Below are positions 36,061 through 46,810 of a stretch of 64,000 nucleotides of DNA, piece after piece. This DNA comes from Elephas maximus indicus. Taxonomy: Eukaryota > Chordata > Mammalia > Proboscidea > Elephantidae. Below the pieces are notes generated by a model that saw only the letters and a list, made by a program, of their open reading frames with translations, had not been told where the DNA came from and did no database searches. The position numbers and the translations under genes were made by a program. How positions within the stretch are numbered: position 1 is the first letter of the stretch; each line of letters opens with the position of its first letter. The DNA lies in contig NC_064846.1 in the NCBI RefSeq assembly GCF_024166365.1, forward strand, positions 32,323,866 through 32,387,865. Reading direction: 5' to 3'.

Positions 36061-36488
36061 CCAGTTCAAGATGATGGACTAGGTACATGCATTGTTCACA
36101 ATCTCTCCCAGATGCTATTAAAATAAAAGCATAGCAGTACATAAAGGAATAAGCCTCTAAGAGCAAATAGAATGAGTTGAGAGATGAAGAAATAACCCCA
36201 CCCCCCCAAAAAAAAGAGAGCGAGAGAGATTTCAATACAATTCTGGAAGAAGGGTAGTAGATGTGAGCAGGTTGGCAGGTGAAACATGGATGAAGCCATA
36301 GCATAGAATAAGTTATGAGGAAGCTACAGAGGAAATGGAAGCCAGCCTGCCTGGCCGAACACTGGACAAACTCTGGGCTCTGAGTCAGCAAATGCAGAGG
36401 GGGCAGGAATGAGAAGTGGGACTTTAAACTGGGGAATTAATTGAAGATTTGTAAAACAGAGCAGCTGAATTAGTCTCCATCACTATAA

Positions 36489-36675
36489 AACCCAAAAAAC
36501 CAAACCCACTGCCATCGAGTTGATTCCAACTCATAGTGACCCCATACGGTTTCCAAGGCTGTAAATCCCTGTGGAAGCAGATTGCCACATCTTTCTCCTG
36601 TGGAGCTGCTGGTGGTTTTGAACCACCACCTTCTGGTTAGCAGTCTACCACTTTAACCACTGTGCCACCAGGGCT
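36489..36675 (-). mobile_element. AfroSINE, long form
   Basis: 'catcgagttgattccaactc', 'gtggaagcagattgccacat' (middle module) and the head complement 'taaccactgtgccaccaggg'. It was inserted in the ancient L1. Confidence 0.9.
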
Positions 36676-37932
36676 ATATTCCTCCCCAAATGCCTGGCCT
36701 TGAGTACCAGTTACTAGCATTTGCCCAAAAGCAAAAAACAAAACAAACTAAATGGCTTTTATCTGAAAAAAATAATTAAAGCTAGGGAGAAAGTTAGGAC
36801 TTTTAGTTTGGATATTGCCTTCTTAGAGAAATGCCCTTTTCCCTAGGCATTTAGAGGGCCCGTGGCCAGGTAGCCAAATCTCATTCTAACTAAAGCAAAG
36901 CTTGACAAGCAACCAGCCCCTCCCTGGCCTACCTCATAAAGACAATCTTGTTAGAATTCCCATGCAGCCCTCAGAGTAGAGACCTAGCTGGAAAATAACC
37001 CTGCTTTACTCAACAGCAGACGGAAAACCCACACCAGCTGCCCAGTTCTTTCTTCTTGAAAACAAACAGGCAGGAGTGATGTCACTAAAAAAAACTGTCA
37101 ACCAAGAATTCAATATCTGGCAAAACTAACCTTAAAAAATGAAGGATAAGACATTCTCAGATAAACAAAAGCTGAGTGAGTTCACTGCTGGCAGACCTAC
37201 CCTATAAGAAAAGCTAAAGGGAGTTTTTTGGGTTGAAATGAAAGAATACTAGACAGTAACTTGAAGCCTTACGAAAAAATAAAAACCACTGGCGAAGGTA
37301 ACTAAAAAGAAGCAGTACTATTGTATTTTTGGTTTGTAACTCCTCTTTTTTTACATATATGATTTAAAAGACAAATGCATAAAAGGATAATTATATGTTA
37401 ATGGGCAAAGGTGTATAAAGATGTAATTCGTGACAATAACAACATAGCTGGGAAGGTATAGAGCTGTATACAAGCAGAGTTTTTGTATACTATTAAAGCT
37501 AAATAGGTAAAAATTCAAATTTGATTGTTATAAATTTAAGGTGTCAATTGTTTTCCACAGAATGACCACTAAGAAAATAACTAAAGTAAATATACCCAAA
37601 AGGAAATGAGAAGAGAGTCAAAAAAGTACATTACAAAAGATCAAGTAAACACAGAAGGGACCAATTGAAAACTGAAAAGAAAGGAGGAATTGAAGAACAA
37701 AAAGACATAAAATATATATAAGATAAATAAGAAAATGGCAGAATAAGCCCTTCCTTATTAATAATCACTTTAAATGCAAATGGTTTACACTATCCAATTA
37801 AAAAGCAGAGATTGGCAGAAAGGATTTTTTAAAATATGGTCCAACTACATGCTCTCTACAATGGAATCTTAGTCAACCATAAAAAGGAATTAAGTACTGA
37901 TACATTTTTTACATTCTACAAAATAACTGGCC

Positions 37933-38104
37933 CCATTACCCGCCCTCCCCCCCCATTGCCATCGAGTCGATTCCAACTCACAGCGACCCTATAGGACAGA
38001 GTAGAACTGCCCCATGATGTTTCCAAGGAGCACCTGGTGGATTTGAACGGCCGAACTTTTGATTAGCAGCCGTAGCTCTTAACCACTATACCACCAAGGT
38101 TTCG
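37933..38104 (-). mobile_element. AfroSINE, short form
   Basis: 'catcgagtcgattccaactc', 'acagagtagaactgccccat', head complement 'cttaaccactataccaccaa'. The flanks repeat aataactggcc at about 37922-37932 and 38105-38115. Confidence 0.92.
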
Positions 38105-38779
38105 AATAACTGGCCAGTACTCTTAAAATGTATCAAGGTCATGAACGACATGACTGTCAACAGATTAAAGTTGCCTCAGGAGGAAAATACCACAGATTAA
38201 AGGAGACTAAGGAGACTTGTCAACTAAATACATTATACAGCCCTGGATTGGATCCCAGACCAGGAAAATGACATTAATGGGCATTTGGTGAAATCTGAAT
38301 AAATCCTATTGATTCAATTATAGTATTTTATCTATATTAATTTTCTGGTTGCAATAATTGTATTGTTTCTATGCAAGACACTTACATTTACACAGGGATT
38401 CTTAATGCTATTTTTACAACATTTTTCTAAGTCCAAAATTATTTCAAAAGGAAGGGTTAAATTTTTTTAATTAAACAATATGGATGAGCAAACTGTAGTT
38501 TTGCCAAAGGGATCAAACCTGAATCTGATCCAGTTTCTGGATCCACCTGCCAATTTGCCAGAAACACCAAGGACAGAGGAACACATTGGACCCTATCATG
38601 AGTGTGCAAACAGCAAAATCCAGAGTATGGGAAACTACAGATTTTATTCTCTGAGTTCATCAAGAGTTAAATTATAAAGAAAAGAAAGGGAAGAAGGATG
38701 AGCCTATAGTTTGAAACATATTTAAAAGATAATCGAAATGTTTTAAATGGACAAGACTAACCTATAGTGATTAGGGACA

Positions 38780-39020
38780 CACATTAGAATGATAAAACTG
38801 GTTTTAAAACACAAGAAAGAGATTCCTATAGAAGTCACAGTAGTGGTTACTTATCACAGGAGCAAGGGACTTGAGGTTGGGATAGGGAACATGGAAGGGC
38901 TTCCGAAGTGGCTCCCAAGTCTGTTTCTTAATCTGGGTGATAGTTACAAGCATGTTCTCTTTACAAAAACTCTTTAAGCCATATCTGTTCGTTTTGTTTA
39001 TTTTCTGCATTTTTTTTTTA
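38780..39020 (+). repeat. Ancient L1 3'-UTR fragment
   Basis: 'ggaagggcttccgaagtggc', 'tgtttcttaatctgggtgat' and 'gttacaagcatgttctcttt' follow an old L1 3' UTR on the plus strand. Confidence 0.55.
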
Positions 39021-39560
39021 ATCAGAAGAAAACGAAGCTAAATGTTTAATGAACATTGAATTCGTAAATTATACATCAAATGTCCTGATATTTGATATAT
39101 TTTCAGTTTCATCTCAAGGTTTAAATGCACATAGATTTCCTGGCTAGCTAAAGTAAGAGTAGTAATAAATTCACGCGCTGTCCTTCTGTTTATACTTCAA
39201 ACAAGGTTTCTAACCTGAATAGCCAGGAACGGCAAACAGGCATTTTTCCTACTAGTGAGATTTCCTAACACAACTAATTAGGATATATGATTCACATTAT
39301 ATAGAGCTTTATTGCTTTTAATCAGACACGAGCACTGCCTTCAGGAACTAATACCTCAAAAGGAAAGGGGGAGATTTGCCACTGTGGTGGTTTGTTTATT
39401 GTAACAATGGATAATGTGGAAGAAAAACTCAGGCTAAAGGAAATGGTAGTGAGTGGAATAGAAAGGAAATTTCCTCTTGAACAAATGCTAACTGTAATCC
39501 AAAGCTGGATTTGCTCTGTGATTTCTAGGTTTTATAACGACACATTTAGAGTTACGTTTT
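39021..39560. other. Gene-free AT-rich DNA
   Basis: No gene or clear repeat is seen. Confidence 0.4.
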
Positions 39561-39697
39561 TTTAACTCTTCTTTTACTAAATATTTCTATAGAAAACAAT
39601 CCAAACCTCCATCAACAGAAAGTTGGATTGACAAATTGCAGTCTATTCATAAAATGGAACAGTACACAGCAACAAAAGTATTAATCACTGCTATACT

Positions 39698-39909
39698 GGG
39701 AGGCCCAGGGTGGTGCAAACAGTTAAGCACTCGACTACAAGCCAAAAGGCTGGTGGTTCGAACCTACCCAGAGGTGCCTTGGAAGACGGGCCTGGCGATC
39801 TGCTTCTGAAAGATCACGGCATTGAAAACCCCATGGAGCAGTTCTATTCGGCACACGTGGGGTCGCCATGAGTCAGAACTGAATCAAAGGCAGCTACAAC
39901 AACAACAAT
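39698..39909 (+). mobile_element. AfroSINE, long form, ACA tail
   Basis: 'gggaggcccagggtggtgca', 'gactacaagccaaaaggctg', 'ggcctggcgatctgcttctg', 'ccatggagcagttctattcg', then '(cagct)acaacaacaacaat'. A good representative of the long form. Confidence 0.92.
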
Positions 39910-40022
39910 ACATTACATGAATGAATCTCAAAATATTATGCCAAGTGAAAGAAGCCAAACACAGAAAAGTATGTATTGTAGGATTTCATTTATCTGAAGT
40001 TCTGTAACAGGCAAAACTAAGC

Positions 40023-40188
40023 CACCCACCAAACCCACCGCCGTCGAGCCGATTCCGACTCATAGCGACCCTATAGGACAGAGTACAACTGCCCCCACAG
40101 AGTTTCCAAGTAGCGCCTGGTGGATTTGAACTGCAGACCCTTTGGTTAGCAGCCATAGCACTTAACCACTACACCACCAGGGTTTCCA
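40023..40188 (-). mobile_element. AfroSINE, short form
   Basis: 'ccgtcgagccgattccgact', 'ggacagagtacaactgcccc', 'cacttaaccactacaccacc'. Confidence 0.92.
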
Positions 40189-40509
40189 AGATAAAAAATA
40201 GACTGGGCTATAAGACATAAAATGATACCTGTGAAGAGTATGCTTCTTAGTGCATGCTTCTTAGTTCAAGTAGATACTTGAGACTAAATGGGCAGCTCCC
40301 GTCCGGAGGCGAGATAAGAAGGCAGAAAGTGATAGGAGCTGGTTGAATGGACACAGGAAATCCAGGGTGGAAAGGAGGAATGTGCTGTCACATTATAGGG
40401 ATAGTAACTACAGTCACATAACAATGTGTGTATAAATTTTTGTATGAGAAACTAACTTGAGCTGTAAATTGTCACTTAAAGCACAGTAAAAAGAAGAAGA
40501 AGAAAGAAA

Positions 40510-40695
40510 GGAACTGGTGGTGCTCAGCTGTTAACCAAAAGGTCGGTGTTCAAACCCATCTGCGTCTCCTCGGTAGAAAAGACCCAGCCATCTGCTCCCG
40601 TAAAGACTACCACCTAGGAAACCCTATAGGGCCGTTCTACTCTGCCCTATAGGGTCACTATGAGTCTGAACTGACTCCACAGTACCCAACAACAC
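40510..40695 (+). mobile_element. AfroSINE, long form
   Basis: 'ggtgctcagctgttaaccaa', middle module 'gctcccgtaaagactaccac', 'gggccgttctactctgccct', tail 'ctccacagtacccaacaaca'. Confidence 0.88.
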
Positions 40696-40707
40696 TTATC
40701 TAAATAA

Positions 40708-40912
40708 GGAGCCCTGGAGGTACAATGGTTAAGCACTGGGCTGCTAACCAAAACTTTGGCGGTTCAAATCCACCAACTGTCCCACAGGAGAAAAGGCCTT
40801 GCTGGAGATCTGCTCCCATAAAGATTACAGCCTAGGAAACCTTAGGGGTCAGTTCTACTCTTTCCTATAGGGTCGCTATGAGTCAGAACCCACAGCACCC
40901 AATAACAACAAT
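40708..40912 (+). mobile_element. AfroSINE, long form
   Basis: Head 'ggagccctggaggtacaatg', middle 'gctcccataaagattacagc', tail 'cacagcacccaataacaaca'. It lies in tandem with the previous SINE, same orientation, 12 bases apart. Confidence 0.9.
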
Positions 40913-40917
40913 ATCTA

Positions 40918-41033
40918 CATGATGGCATTGATGATTCAGTGGTAGAATTCTCACCTTCCATGAAGATTCCCAGCCAATGCACCTTAAGCATAGCCAACTA
41001 GGCAGCATTTCATTCCACCCAGCAGCTAACAAT
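40918..41033 (+). mobile_element. Short SINE with tRNA-Gly-derived head
   Basis: 40925-40981 closely follows tRNA-Gly(GCC): acceptor arms GCATTG.../CCAATGC, and the A-box region 'gattcagtggtagaattctc' intact. About 14 bases of the variable/T-arm are missing, so B-box function and cloverleaf are lost. After the head come 'accttaagcatagcc' and a tail 'cagcagctaacaataat' like that of RTE-mobilised SINEs. An 8-bp repeat, aatatcta, flanks it (40910-40917, 41034-41041). It differs from the AfroSINE head seen elsewhere in this window. Confidence 0.7.
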
Positions 41034-41034
41034 A

Positions 41035-41210
41035 ATATCTAGATATTTTATTTTGCCTGTTAAAGATTTTCATATAAATGGAATTATATAATATGTACTA
41101 CTTTGTGTCTGACTTTTTTCATTCAGCATAATTTTTTTTCATATTCACTCATGTTATTTTGTGTATAAGTAGTTCATTATTATTGCAGATTATTAGTCCA
41201 TTGTAGGAAT
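41035..41210 (-). mobile_element. Ancient L1 3'-end fragment
   Basis: 'atataaatggaattatataa', 'tttttcattcagcataattt' and 'gtataagtagttcattatta' correspond to the reverse complement of an old L1 3' end. Confidence 0.5.
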
Positions 41211-41583
41211 AAACCACCACCCATCTGTCAGTTCGTCATACTATGGTGGCTTGCATGTTGCTGTGACGTTGGAAGCTATGCCACCAGTATTTCAAACACC
41301 AGCAGGTTCTCCCATGGTGAAGAGGTTTCAGCAGAGCTTCCAGACTGAGATAGACTAGATCTACTTCCAAAACTTAGCCAATGAAAACCCTATACATCGC
41401 GACAGGCTATTGTCCTATATTGTGCAGGGAGATGAGCCCCCTAGGATGGAAGGCAGTACAATAGCCACAACAATAGAGTCAAACATACCAACGATCACGA
41501 AGATAGCCAGGGACTGGGCAAAGTTTTGTTCTGTTGTACATGGGGTCATTATGAAGCGGAGCCAACTCCATGACAACAACAAT
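41211..41583 (+). mobile_element. Internally deleted RTE-derived element
   Basis: Begins 'ccaccacccatctgtcagtt' and 'ggtggcttgcatgttgctgt', then 'ggtttcagcagagcttccag'. This is 5'-UTR-type RTE sequence as I recall it from afrotherian RTE. It passes without coding DNA to an RTE 3' tail ('gactgggcaaagttttgttc', 'tgttgtacatggggtcatta', 'ccatgacaacaacaat'). The tail matches the reverse complement of RTE copy 2 at 21690-21790. A non-autonomous RTE derivative. Confidence 0.68.
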
Positions 41584-41682
41584 TATGTGTCAAGAGCCTT
41601 AAAAAATGTTTCTGCTTTTTGACCCAGAAATATATTTTTCAAGAATCTTATGGAAACTATCAGAAAATATTTATGTTGAAAG

Positions 41683-41812
41683 TAGGATGACCATATAATT
41701 TAGCCTCCAGACCAGATACCTTTGAGAGTTGAAGAGGGCATTATTACTTATTCTAGGACAACATGCATTAACAAGGATGGTCCCATGCAAACTGGTCATA
41801 TGGTCATCCTAG
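41683..41812. mobile_element. Small palindromic-ended MITE
   Basis: A roughly 130-bp element with a 14-bp perfect terminal inverted repeat: TAGGATGACCATAT at the left and ATATGGTCATCCTA at the right. The interior is AT-rich with 'gaagagggcattattactta'. It resembles a common ancient mammalian DNA-transposon MITE. No coding sequence. Confidence 0.75.
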
Positions 41813-41863
41813 TTCAAAGCCACTGATTGTTGCTTTAGAAGACGCTAATGTCAATGAAAAGAC

Positions 41864-42028
41864 CAAAAAACCCAAACCCATTGCCATCAAGTTGATTCTG
41901 ACTCAAAGCGATCTTATAGGACAGAGTAGAGCTGCCCCATAGAGTTTCCAAGGAGTGCCTGGTGGATTTGAACTGCCAACCTTTTGGTTAGCAGCTGTAG
42001 CTCTTAACCATTATGCCACTAGGGTTTC
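41864..42028 (-). mobile_element. AfroSINE, short form
   Basis: A perfect 12-bp target-site duplication, caatgaaaagac, at 41852-41863 and 42029-42040. The body is 'ggacagagtagagctgcccc' and the head complement 'gctcttaaccattatgccac'. Confidence 0.94.
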
Positions 42029-42040
42029 CAATGAAAAGAC

Positions 42041-42411
42041 AATGGTTAAATAAATAACAATACATGCACGTGATAAGAATATTATATAACTAATTAAAAA
42101 CCATGTTTCAAAAGTATTTAATAACAATGTTGTTTGTGTGTGTGTTTAATTAAGATAATAAATTGTAGATAGTATGATCTCAACAGGCTAAACAGCTACA
42201 TAGTGAACATTCATTGATTGCCTATCTAACATCCATTCCATCTTGTCCCCTTCCTAAAAGCATCCTGATTTTCCTTCTTGCCACAATGTCTGTGCATGGA
42301 TGGGCAGTTATCAAGCCTAAGGCAAGAGCCCACAGTAGTCACCTGGTCATAGTTATTGGTTCATATTGGTACCAGCAGAGTAGAATTTAGGATTTTTATT
42401 TAAAGCTTGCT
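42041..42411. other. Gene-free DNA
   Basis: No gene or clear repeat is seen. Confidence 0.4.
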
Positions 42412-42423
42412 ATGAGTCATGGG

Positions 42424-42593
42424 GGAAACCCTGGTGGCGTAGTGGGTAAGTGCTACATCTGCTAACCGAAAGGTCGGCAGTTCAAATCCACCAGGTGTTC
42501 CTTGGAAACTCTATGCGGCAGCTCTACACTGTCCTATAGGGTTGCTATGAGTCAGAATTAACTTGATGGCAATGGGTTTGGTTTTTTTTTTTA
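42424..42593 (+). mobile_element. AfroSINE, short form
   Basis: A perfect 12-bp target-site duplication, atgagtcatggg, at 42412-42423 and 42594-42605. Head 'ggaaaccctggtggcgtagt', tail 'gcaatgggtttggtttt' plus a T-run. One of the best preserved copies. Confidence 0.95.
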
Positions 42594-42605
42594 ATGAGTC
42601 ATGGG

Positions 42606-43972
42606 AAGTTATGCTCTTTTTCCCTCTAGATTAAACCACAAGAGAAGCTGACACACTGAGGAGAGCAGAGTCAAGAGAATTTCAGAGAATCTTAACTGGA
42701 TCCTGATGACACAGTGCCTGAAGCCCTCATTACCTCTGGAATTCTCAATTAACAAGAATCAAAAAAAGACTATTTTTTAAACCAGTTTCAGTGGTGGTTC
42801 TGTTCCTTGCAGCCCAAAAATCCAAAACGATGTAATATAGCAATATATTAAAGTAGTACTGGACTCTAACTGCACACTAAAATTACTTGGGGAGCTTCTA
42901 AAAATATCCATGCCTAAATCTCACACCCAGAGATTCTGATTCGAATGATCTGGGTGTGTTTTTAAAGTCTCCCCTGTTTATTTAGTGTGTAAGAGCGTTA
43001 AAAACCATGGATATGTGTTAGGTATAAATAAAAAGGTTGGGAACAAAAGATATTTTTAAAACTTTAAATGTTAATTCCTAGATTTGGTAGTTTTTTTTTT
43101 TTTTTAAACCAAAGAAAGAGTTTTGTTGTTGTTGTTGTTACTAAGTCTAACTCCCCCTTGGGTCATTATTTATCATGTGGTGGAAAAAGAAAATAAAATA
43201 CTTACTTTTTTTTTTAATGGCTTTAATTACATAAGTAATAAAAGCTTGTAGTAATAAATTCAAGAAGGATAGAATTGTAAAAAACAAAAAGCAAAAATTC
43301 CTTTTAAAAGCGAGCCACCTTTTTTTCTTTTACACTTTCCTGTTTCCTACAACGAGAAAAATAGAACTTTTATCTTGAGAAACAAGGTTTTTAATAAAGA
43401 TGACAATATATGGAAAATAAATGGCACAGATATCAAATCATTGCATTAGAAACATTAAGTGAATGGACTGTCTAAAAGATAAGGCAATTCTATTTTCTCA
43501 CTGGCATGTGCTAAGCAAGAGTTAAAATCTCAATTTATCAGGAATATGAGTAAATCTTTGCTTGCAACAACGCTATAGAAGCATCACCTGTCTATGGAAG
43601 ATTCTACGGAAGGACCATGTGTCTAAAAAGCCAGGTGTTTAGGCTAGAAATGGTCAGAAACATACAGTGTATGTGTGGTGTTTCTCTGTGGTCAGGTTTT
43701 ACTTATAGTATTTCATTTTACATAAATGTTTACCATAACAGGACTTTTTAAATTAATTGCTATTTCATGGCAAGTAATAATTTTCTTTATATCTAATTCC
43801 AAAGCAGAAATTCTCTGGATAAATATTCAGCTGACTCCATTGTGGTTTAATTAGAAAATATAAATTTATCTATAAAATTATATTAATGGTCATATAAATA
43901 TAATTCTAAATCTATAAACGCTATTATAAAATGTATATTTTATAGATCTATGTTTATTCCTAGATTTATTCC
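42606..43972. other. Gene-free AT-rich DNA with a hAT-type MITE
   Basis: 'aaaattacttggggagcttc' and 'agagattctgattcgaatga' at about 42890-42950 mark a MITE related to the one at 31265-31775. GTT repeats occur near 43122-43140. No gene. Confidence 0.4.
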
Positions 43973-44130
43973 TGGAAATCCTAGTGGCATAGTAGTTAAG
44001 AGCTACGGCTGCTAACCAAAAGGTCAGCAGTTCAAATCCACCAGCTGCTCTTTGGAAACCCTAAGGGGCAGTTCTACTCTGCCCTGTAGCGTCGCTGTGA
44101 GTCGGAATCGACTCGGCAGCAGTGGGTATG
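43973..44130 (+). mobile_element. AfroSINE, short form
   Basis: 'tggaaatcctagtggcatag', 'ctgctaaccaaaaggtcagc', 'gtcggaatcgactcggcagc'. 'tatgtttattccta' flanks both sides (about 43949-43962 and 44127-44140). Confidence 0.92.
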
Positions 44131-44140
44131 TTTATTCCTA

Positions 44141-45095
44141 ATTTATTTTATAAATAAATCTGTGATTTTAATAAATATAATTTGTAGTATTATAAATAGA
44201 ATTTTTTATAAATATATTTTATAATATAGATTAACAACCAAAACCAAACCCACTTTTTCATCCAAATATAATTTTATTTCTAAAATAAATTGTTCTATAA
44301 ATGGTTGAAAAAAGAGAGAGAAATGCATTTTGAGGCATTTCTTTCTGGATTTCCATTTTCCCATTTTAATCTCCAGAAATCACAAGGAAAGATTCAATCA
44401 ATACGGAAAGAATAGCTTCCTCATTGTGTACGCTTCAGTGGAGTATATGCCCAATATGCTCATAACTGTTCTAAAATAACAGGAAGCAGATTCGTTCTAG
44501 GGACTCACTAAATAACAGATAAAATGGGGAACCAGAGAGCTTCTTATTACATTTCCTTCAACACCGTGTATTATTTGAGCCTCTTCTTGAACCCCTTTCA
44601 GTTGCAGTAACAGCATGTACATAATGGGATAATGTATTATCACTTCTCCAAGATTTTAAAGCTCATTAAAATATATATTGTCTAAAACCTAACAATTGTT
44701 TTTATAGTGTATCAATGGAATGAGACAGATTTTGACAGCATGTCAGCAAAGTGTCAGTCCCTGTGAGACCTACGTGGGAATTATTTAAACCATTCTGTTC
44801 AGTTAGCCGGTTTTTTTTTTTTTAATACAAGTTGTGGTTGTTGTTGTTTTTTAATTCAGTTATAAAAGTTAGCTGGAGGCTGCTCCAGGTTTATAAAACT
44901 GTGTCACCAGCAGAGAGGAAGATGCTTGACTTACTAGGTGTTTATTCAATTTGTTCAATAATTGTATCAAGCTATTTTTATTAAATCTTAGCATGGGAAA
45001 GGGCATCTAGGACAAAGCCCTGCTTTACACCACTCACAATTATAATTGCATCTGTCAGGTATTTGTATCCACTCTGGTTCTTACAGAATTGTCAT
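44141..45095. other. Gene-free, very AT-rich DNA
   Basis: TA/AT-rich sequence without recognisable genes. 'aaccaaaaccaaacccact' at about 44231-44251 looks like the outer few bases of a SINE tail and nothing more. Confidence 0.4.
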
Positions 45096-45099
45096 TTTT

Positions 45100-46810
45100 C
45101 ATTACAAGAAATTTAAAATATGCATAAACCTTCAGAGGGTAGTATAACAAACACCTGCATTTCCGCTACACAGACCTGAGAACTGTTAGCGTAGTCATCA
45201 TCGCTTCAGGTCTCACACACAGACAGTGTTGTGCTGGAGCCAGCTCGTGCTAGTTCTCCAGAGCCATTTGTTAAACTTTCAGGAATTTCATGAACTCGTT
45301 GCTAAACCTTTGGTAGCTTGAAATCGGCCATGGTGGGTTTCTTTATACCACAGAAATCAGCAAACAGTATAAATCAGGTTGTTTTTTTTTTTTTTCCTTG
45401 TTGTTGGAGAGCCAGTACTTAAACATTTATCAGCACACTACTACTCATATGTAAAAGAAATAAAACCTTAGAGGTAAAGTCAGCTCATCTTTGACCCACA
45501 CTCCCAATCCCATTATTCTTCCCCGTCCTCAGAATCAATCACGAACACGAATTGCATGCACATTATTCCAGAGCAGCCTTTCTACTTTTATATGCATTCA
45601 CATGTAACTATGAATAATAAAGTTTTAGTAGGTTTTTAAATGTATCTGTATGTACATATGGAAAACCTGGTGGCCTAGTGCTTAAGAGCTGTGGCTGCAA
45701 ACCTAAAGGTCCGCAGTTCAAACCCACCGGGCGCTCCTTGGAAACTCTATGGGGCAGTTCTACTCTGCCCTATAGGGTCACTATGAGTCAGAATCGACTC
45801 CACGGCAATAGGTTTGTTTGTTTGTTTTTTAATATGTACACATACTGCAACTTGCTTTTTTTCTCAACATTTTTATGCATGTGAATCTAGATCATTCCTT
45901 TCATCTGCTATGTAAAAGTCTATCATATAAATATACCTTATTTTATTCATCCATGCTCCCATTAATGTTAGGTTGTTTCCAATTTTTCACCATTAGAAAC
46001 AATGCTGTAATGAATGGTCCTTGTTCATATGTACAAGAGTTTATCTATGTATCTACTCAGAAGTGTAGTCCCTGGGTTGTATGCGTATTGTCAAGTTTAC
46101 TAGGTATTTCAAATTGCCCAGCAGTGAATGAGAATTATTTTCTCCACGTTCTAGCCAGCTTTTAAAATTTCTGTCAATCTGGTGGGTGTAAAATCATATC
46201 TACTTTTGGTTAATTTGCGTTTCCCTAACTACTAGTGAAACTGAGCCTTTTTTCTCATATTTCTTGGCCATTTGTGTTTTCCAATGTATGAAATTCTTTC
46301 CTTTGCCCATTTCTCCACTGGGTTCCTTGCCTTTTTATTCTTGATTTATAGGACTTCTCAGTATAGTCTGTATACTAATACTTGTCTTTTCACTTTATTT
46401 ATAGTGATGTGTAGTTTTGTTTCATTTTGTTTTGTGTGTGTTGTTATACAGAAGTTTTCCATTTTGATGTTATTGGTATTATCAGTCTTTTCCTTAATGG
46501 TTTTTTTTTTTTCATTTTATCTTGTTCAAGAAATCTTTCTATACCATAAAGTCATAAGGATATTATCTTATAGTTTTATAATACTTTTCAAGTTGTGCTT
46601 CCCACATTTATGTTCTTACCCATTTGGAATTGATTTTTGAGTATGATGTAAGGGAGGGTCCTGATTTTTTTCCGTGACAAAAGCCAGTTGTCTCAATACC
46701 ATTTATTGACTAGTTTGTCCTTTCTCCACTGGCCTGTAGCACCACCTTTATCATACACAAAATCCCTGCACAGGAACGGGTCTGGTTCTGGGCTTCTATC
46801 CTGTGCAGCA
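45100..46810 (-). mobile_element. Ancient L1 3' half, split by AfroSINE
   Basis: Reverse-strand L1: 'cattagaaacaatgctgtaa', 'ctggtgggtgtaaaatcata', 'cctttgcccatttctccact', 'gaagttttccattttgatgt', 'caataccatttattgactag'. These are ORF2 C-terminal and adjacent 3' sequences. Frames are lost. A SINE lies at 45661-45831. Confidence 0.7.
45661..45831 (+). mobile_element. AfroSINE, short form
   Basis: 'ggaaaacctggtggcctagt' ... 'cgactccacggcaataggtt' plus GTTT repeats. The flanks tatgtacatat / tatgtacacat are consistent with a duplication with one mismatch. Confidence 0.93.

Larger units (their letters stand above)
36061..38450 (+). mobile_element. Ancient L1M, plus strand, internally deleted
   Basis: 5'-UTR-like DNA ('caagatgatggactaggtac', 36067 onward) leads to an ORF1-region block ('aagaattcaatatctggcaa', 'aagacattctcagataaaca', 37100-37260). 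Sequence parallel to the older L1 at 8006-9050 follows (37210-37860), then an ORF2 C-terminal trace ('cataaaaaggaattaagtac') and 3' UTR ('acagattaaaggagactaag'). SINEs at 36489 and 37933 are inserted. No open frame is left. Confidence 0.62.
39590..40497 (+). mobile_element. L1 3'-end, plus strand, split by two SINEs
   Basis: ORF2 C-terminal DNA ('catcaacagaaagttggatt', 'ctcaaaatattatgccaagt') is followed by 3' UTR ('tgctgtcacattatagggat', 'taacttgagctgtaaattgt', 'ttaaagcacagtaaaaag'). It is the uninterrupted counterpart of the 3' UTR split at 9342/15563. SINEs lie at 39698-39909 and 40023-40188. Confidence 0.8.

Noticed and set aside
40925-40981. A functional tRNA-Gly gene
   Set aside because: The T-arm side is short by about 14 bases and there are several substitutions. 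It is flanked by a SINE tail and a short duplication.
44231-44251. Isolated 'aaccaaaaccaaacccact' as an AfroSINE copy
   Set aside because: Only about 20 bases match the outer tail. The head, body and core are absent.
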